Part shown: piece after piece, positions 60,549-64,000 of the stretch
Layout of the letters: each line of letters begins with the position of its first letter
Numbering within the stretch: position 1 is the stretch's first letter
NCBI RefSeq assembly: GCF_030546645.1
Contig: NZ_JAUOTO010000002.1
Location: forward strand, 1,054,001 to 1,118,000
Source: Flavitalea plasmicola
Lineage (GTDB): Bacteria > Bacteroidota > Bacteroidia > Chitinophagales > Chitinophagaceae
Reading direction: 5' to 3'
Length of the DNA: 64,000 bases
The notes under the pieces: model-generated
Databases searched by the model: none
Seen by the model: the letters and a program-made list of their open reading frames with translations, nothing else
What the model was told of the DNA's origin: nothing
Made by a program: the position numbers and the translations under genes

Positions 60549-60746
60549 ATGAAAGGGACCAAGAATCCATATGAGGGAAACAAACGGATTATTGAAGATG
60601 AAACCACCTATGAAGATCATAACACCATTTTGCTGCTCAACCTTATCGCCGAGCTTGTTGTAACAACCACCCTGGCAAAAGTGGAAGCCGTCGAAGCCCA
60701 ATCCACTCCAAAAGAAGACAATAACAAATCAAAACCATCCATATGA
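60549..60746 (+). CDS. Small acidic protein before the recombinase
   Basis: A 65-residue protein (MKGTKNPYEGNKRIIEDETT) with no signal. A hydrophobic central helix (NTILLLNLIAELVVTTTLA) is followed by a charged tail. Its stop overlaps the recombinase start codon by four bases (ATGA), which suggests it is a real gene translated with the recombinase. Similar short reading frames before large serine recombinases could be directionality factors, but this is only a guess. Confidence 0.45.
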   Translation: MKGTKNPYEGNKRIIEDETTYEDHNTILLLNLIAELVVTTTLAKVEAVEAQSTPKEDNNKSKPSI

Positions 60747-62311
60747 CCAAGAAACGAGTAAAATACCTCCGGTTCAGCTCCGAAGAACAGAGCCATTTCA
60801 GCATCGAACGACAGAATATGATCACCAGTTCCTGGATGCAGCACGCCCAGGTGGAGACGGTCGACTGCTTCGTCGATCAGGGATTTAGCGCCACCAATTT
60901 CGACCGGCCGGATTTCATCAAGCTGAATTCCTTCATCGAGAAGAACTACCGGAACATCGACTACCTGGTAGTCTCCGATCTGACCCGATTCAGCCGCGAG
61001 GCGGGCGATGCCCTCAACATCGTCAAAAAAATACAAAAGACCTTCGGTATCAGGATCGTCAGCGCCGGTCGCAGCGCCGTATATGATTGCACCGATCACA
61101 ATTCCTTTTTTATGATGGGGCTGGAATTCCTGCTGGGTAATACCGAGAACCTGAAACGCATCAACGATATCAACAGCGGTATCTATGCCGCCAAAGCCAT
61201 TAAGCAACGATACATCGGTCCCAGGGCGCCTTTCGGCTACAAAAAGGAAGGCAGAGGTCAAAATACTTTGTTGGTGCCTGTCCCCGAAGAAGCCAGGGTC
61301 ATACGCTTCATCTTCCATTCCTATATAAGAGGTATACCTGTATCCGTCATCGAAGCAGACGCCCGGGACATGGGGCTGAAAGGCACCCGCCATTGCCTGA
61401 TCGAGCGGATCCTCGCTTGTCCCGTGTACAGCAGCCAGCAGTATGTCAAGGCATACAAAGATCAGCCGGGCGGGCTCTTTCCATTGAAGGATCAGGAGCC
61501 CATTATCGACCTGGTTAGTTGGACAAGGGTACAGGATAAACTAAAAAAGAAGCCGCAGGTCCGCGTGATCCACTGGTATTATTATAAATGCAATGCGGCC
61601 AGCAAACACAACAACGTTTCCGCGATCCAAGCCCATAAACAACTAATGGAAGCATTCCACTACATGAGCCTGACCCCAAAAATGGTTAAAAGCATCATCC
61701 TGAAAAGCGAACATCTCCTAGAAACCCGGATGAAAGACAAGGAAACCCAGATCAATAAGAAACAACACGAACTTGAAAAGCTGGAGATCGACCTGCAAAG
61801 TCTCGAAAGAAAATGGATCGCTGAGCAGGTGAGCTTTGAGACGTACAACCGATGGCACAACGATCTGACCAAACAGCGGAATCTTATTAAAGCTCAAATC
61901 GAACACATAAACAAGAACACCAGCGACACGTATACGATGCTAACACAAAACATCAACCGGCTCACCGACATGCACAGCGTCTACCTGTCGGCCCAAAAAA
62001 CATCCCAAAAGCAAGAACTCATCCGCACGGTGTTCGATAACTCCCTCTATTACCAGGACCGCATCTATCGAACCCCTCACCTCATCCCGGAGCTGGCACA
62101 CAACGCATTAATAATGAAGGAAAAACGCTTGCTTATACTCAATAAAAAAGGGGATTCTCGTGAAAGAATCCCCTTAAGTGGAGCTGAGGGGAGTCGAACC
62201 CCTGTCCAAACATCACCTCCAAAAGCTTTCTACATGCTTATTCCGGCATTAATTGTCGGGAAACAACAGGAACCGGACACACCGATTGTTTCCTTAGCTG
62301 AATGGTCTTAA
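60743..62311 (+). CDS. Large serine recombinase with a read-through C-terminus
   Basis: A 522-residue reading frame. The resolvase domain (about 5-150) has the catalytic Ser in LRFSSEEQSHFSIERQ and the Arg-rich active site (LVVSDLTRFSREAGDALN). The recombinase domain follows (IGPRAPFGYKKEGRGQNTLL, VPEEARVIRFIFHSYIRGIP), then a long coiled-coil (about 330-430). The zinc beta-ribbon is damaged: the first C-x-x-C is missing and only KCNAASKHNN remains. The last about 45 residues (SGAEGSRTPVQTSPPKAFYM) are translated antisense to tmRNA and residues about 469-478 lie over the tmRNA terminator, so the true C-terminus is probably near residue 465. Activity is doubtful. Confidence 0.72.
   Translation: MTKKRVKYLRFSSEEQSHFSIERQNMITSSWMQHAQVETVDCFVDQGFSATNFDRPDFIKLNSFIEKNYRNIDYLVVSDLTRFSREAGDALNIVKKIQKTFGIRIVSAGRSAVYDCTDHNSFFMMGLEFLLGNTENLKRINDINSGIYAAKAIKQRYIGPRAPFGYKKEGRGQNTLLVPVPEEARVIRFIFHSYIRGIPVSVIEADARDMGLKGTRHCLIERILACPVYSSQQYVKAYKDQPGGLFPLKDQEPIIDLVSWTRVQDKLKKKPQVRVIHWYYYKCNAASKHNNVSAIQAHKQLMEAFHYMSLTPKMVKSIILKSEHLLETRMKDKETQINKKQHELEKLEIDLQSLERKWIAEQVSFETYNRWHNDLTKQRNLIKAQIEHINKNTSDTYTMLTQNINRLTDMHSVYLSAQKTSQKQELIRTVFDNSLYYQDRIYRTPHLIPELAHNALIMKEKRLLILNKKGDSRERIPLSGAEGSRTPVQTSPPKAFYMLIPALIVGKQQEPDTPIVSLAEWS
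62148..62175 (-). terminator. Intrinsic terminator of ssrA
   Basis: Stem AAGGGGATTCT / AGAATCCCCTT (62148-62158 with 62165-62175) is perfect over 11 base pairs. On the minus strand it is followed by TTTTTTATTG. It begins four bases after the tmRNA 3' end. Confidence 0.85.
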
Positions 62312-62547
62312 GCAGCAGTCACAGCCTTCTACTGCAGCATCCTGTTTTGTTTTGAGTCGGCGGCATAACGTGGGAACAGGCTAACCTGCTACGCGGCCCG
62401 AATGACTATCTAATCACTGATTAGGCAGCCATGGCATACTGAGTATTGCCATTTGAAGTTTGAGTCTTCGAGATTAAAGTGCCGATTACACAAAGCACTG
62501 CATGCTTACACCTTCAAAGATCTATGCTGTCAAAACCGGGCAGCCCC
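62180..62547 (-). ncRNA. ssrA: Transfer-messenger RNA (tmRNA)
   Basis: A 368-nt RNA on the minus strand that rescues stalled ribosomes and tags their products. The 5' end GGGGCTG (62547-62541) pairs with CAGCTCC (62186-62180) to form the seven-base-pair acceptor stem, identical in pattern to the E. coli gene. The T-arm, GGACAGGGGTTCGACTCC, is just inside the 3' end. CCA is not encoded; the next bases are ACTT. A tag frame of nine codons lies at 62450-62421 (GNTQYAMAA), ending in the A-A-A type degradation signal. Terminator follows immediately. The gene is single-piece, not circularly permuted. Confidence 0.92.
62421..62450 (-). other. ssrA: tmRNA tag-peptide reading frame (GNTQYAMAA)
   Basis: Inside tmRNA the frame GGC AAT ACT CAG TAT GCC ATG GCT GCC TAA encodes the proteolysis tag GNTQYAMAA. 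The start GGC is the resume codon by analogy with Bacteroidota tags of the form G-x-x-x-Y-A-[LM]-A-A, which I know as a general pattern in this phylum. Confidence 0.8.
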
Positions 62548-62658
62548 ATTATAAGCCACAAGCTGCGAGCTAATAGCTGCAAGCCTGAACCAACAAAATT
62601 ACGAAAAAATTTAATAACTAGCAACTTCCTACTTGTAGCTTGAAGTTGAGGTTTGCAG
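62548..62658. repeat. Imperfect inverted repeat upstream of ssrA
   Basis: TAGCTGCAAGCC (62574-62585) pairs with GGTTTGCAGCTA (62650-62661) with one mismatch, and related AGCTTG/CAAGCT segments are repeated (62559, 62637). The ssrA promoter must lie between these and 62547; a TTATAAT stretch just before the 5' end is the nearest candidate. Such AGCT-rich repeats are often seen between Bacteroidota genes. Confidence 0.4.
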
Positions 62659-64000
62659 CTATTTCCTGAATATGCGGAATATATCCAGCCCCAAAGCATA
62701 CGCCATCAGCGCAAACAACAATATCATCCCCACCATCTGCGCATATTCAATGAACTTATCGCTTGGTTTCCGCCCCGTCACCATTTCCACCAGCGTGAAG
62801 AGGGCATGCCCTCCATCCAATGCGGGAATGGGCAACACGTTCATAAATGCCAGCAGGATGCTGAAAATTGCCGTCAGGGTCCAAAAGCTCTGCCAATCCC
62901 ATACAGGCGGAAATACATTGGTAATGCTGATCACGCTGCCCAGCGAATCCTCCGGCTTCACCTCCTTTGAGGTGAACAATAATTTAAGATTGCGGATATA
63001 GTTGGTCAGGGTTTGGACGCTTTTCGCCACCCCGGCGGGAATAGCCTCTCCAAAGGAGTAGTTGATCTGCTTGTATCCCAGCACGTCTTCCGCATCTTTG
63101 GTGAACATGCCATAATTAATTCCTTTGATATGCGTGAGGCTCGTCCGGATCGTATCCTTTCCATTGCGCAGCACTGTGATGGGAACATTGGCAGGCGTCG
63201 CCTTGGCGGCGCTAAGTAATGCTTTGCTCATATCAAAATACCAGTAAGCCGGCATATTATTAAACGTCAGCACCGTATCTCCCTTCTGCAGGGCGGGGCC
63301 GTTCACTTTTGCATCCGGCAGGATGGAATCCACGATCATGGGATAACGTAAGTAGGTGAATCCCTGCAGCCTGTTCTTATTCAGCTGATTGATAAATCCT
63401 GCGGGGATCGCCAGTTCCATCCGCTGACCGTCCCGCTCGATCGTGATGCTCTTAGCCTCGTTCATGATGATCTCCGAACCGGTGGTCCCCACCCGTTCCA
63501 GGGGCTTACCGGCGACAGCGAGGATCTTATCCCCTTCCTGCATACCTATTTTGATCGCCAGGCTATCCACAGACACGCCATATTTCAACTTGCTGATAGG
63601 GATATACCGATCACCCCAGACCCACATGATCATAATAAAAATGACCAGCGCCAGGATCACATTCACCGTGACGCCCCCCAGCATGATGATCAGACGCTGC
63701 CAGGCCGGCTTGCTGCGGAACTCCCAGGGCTCGGGCGGCTTCTGCATCTGCTCCTTGTCCATACTTTCGTCGATCATGCCGGATATCTTCACATATCCGC
63801 CAAAGGGGATCCACCCCAGGCCATACTCGGTCTCTCCTATCTTCTTCTTGAAAAGAGAGAACCATGGGTTAAAGAAAAGATAGAACTTCTCCACCCGGCA
63901 TTTAAACCATCGGGCAGGGAAAAAATGCCCCGCCTCATGCAGCACCACCAGTATAGAAAACGATAAAATGAATTGCAGTACTTTTATGCCGACTGCTGAC
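62659..64000 (-). CDS. rseP: Site-2 zinc metalloprotease RseP (partial, N-terminus beyond the edge)
   Basis: The gene is open to the right end of the window; its first residues are not seen, but only a few are missing. Translation from the edge gives SAVGIKVLQFILSFSILVVL then HEAGHFFPARWF, the HExxH zinc site within the first TM helix. Two PDZ-like regions follow (about 130-290), then the second catalytic motif NVLPIPALDGGHALF with the LDG Asp, and two more TM helices. RseP cleaves membrane-spanning anti-sigma factors and signal-peptide remnants within the inner membrane. The in-window ATG at 63948 is internal and not the start. Spacing to ssrA is 111 bases. Confidence 0.93.
   Translation of the reverse strand, partial: SAVGIKVLQFILSFSILVVLHEAGHFFPARWFKCRVEKFYLFFNPWFSLFKKKIGETEYGLGWIPFGGYVKISGMIDESMDKEQMQKPPEPWEFRSKPAWQRLIIMLGGVTVNVILALVIFIMIMWVWGDRYIPISKLKYGVSVDSLAIKIGMQEGDKILAVAGKPLERVGTTGSEIIMNEAKSITIERDGQRMELAIPAGFINQLNKNRLQGFTYLRYPMIVDSILPDAKVNGPALQKGDTVLTFNNMPAYWYFDMSKALLSAAKATPANVPITVLRNGKDTIRTSLTHIKGINYGMFTKDAEDVLGYKQINYSFGEAIPAGVAKSVQTLTNYIRNLKLLFTSKEVKPEDSLGSVISITNVFPPVWDWQSFWTLTAIFSILLAFMNVLPIPALDGGHALFTLVEMVTGRKPSDKFIEYAQMVGMILLFALMAYALGLDIFRIFRK

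Noticed and set aside
62180-62311. Last 45 codons of the recombinase frame as a genuine protein domain
   Set aside because: They are antisense to tmRNA and its acceptor arm; the peptide has the usual form of a translated structural RNA.
1-64000. tRNA, rRNA, CRISPR or insertion-sequence features
   Set aside because: No tRNA-like cloverleaf other than tmRNA, no spaced repeat array, no rRNA segment and no transposase were recognised on either strand.

Overview
The window is chromosomal DNA from a member of the Bacteroidota, most likely a Chitinophaga-like member of the Chitinophagaceae. The support is indirect but consistent: two SusC/SusD pairs, a polysaccharide-utilization locus (PUL), many lipoproteins with a lipobox Cys followed by charged residues, a LytTR regulator paired with a propeller-type histidine kinase, MauE/DoxX with a small secreted Cys protein, no evident Shine-Dalgarno sequences, promoter-like TTTG / TAnnTTTG elements, and a tmRNA whose tag reads GNTQYAMAA. 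No rRNA, tRNA, CRISPR array or insertion sequence was seen.

Layout. 0-4.6 kb: start of a dihydrodipicolinate-synthase-like gene, then an RND efflux pump (permease and adaptor) behind a promoter flanked by two identical-core palindromes. 4.7-11.6 kb: exonuclease III, an AraC regulator divergent from an MDR oxidoreductase, a small HTH-like protein, a cytoplasmic-looking subtilase with a separate I9-like inhibitor/propeptide gene, and an SPFH-GYF / zinc-ribbon membrane pair. 11.6-12.1 kb: terminators and a probable small RNA. 12.1-26.5 kb, minus strand: a START-domain protein and a nine-gene PUL (GH92, SusC, SusD, DUF3823/SusE-like, GH71/99-like, tandem beta-sandwich lipoprotein, two GH43, second GH71/99-like), best read as targeting an alpha-mannose-containing glycan with other sugar decorations. 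27.0-33.7 kb: a SusCD pair without hydrolases, facing an operon of MauE/DoxX, a small secreted two-Cys protein and an anchored propeller-like protein. 33.9-43.1 kb: YfiR-like protein with a hybrid kinase, a DUF3445-like protein, and a propeller kinase with a LytTR regulator. 43.1-49.8 kb: amino acid permease, LspA, a barrel lipoprotein, an AraC regulator, a DHFR-like reductase, LdhA, and an HxlR regulator divergent from azoreductase.

50.2-54.0 kb: a porin with three monohaem cytochromes c (two of them lipoproteins) and a His-rich polytopic membrane protein that resembles haem-copper oxidases, apparently an undescribed redox module. 54.4-58.2 kb: accessory lipoproteins and small proteins. 58.4-62.3 kb: an AbiE-type toxin-antitoxin pair and a large serine recombinase whose reading frame runs through the terminator and 3' end of ssrA (tmRNA), which suggests an island junction. 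62.7-64.0 kb: the site-2 protease RseP, cut by the window edge.

The strongest leads for something new are the porin-cytochrome cluster, the MauE / small Cys protein / propeller operon next to an orphan SusCD pair, the subtilase with a detached I9 domain, and the recombinase-ssrA junction beside AbiE. All functional statements come from reading translated motifs; no database search was run.
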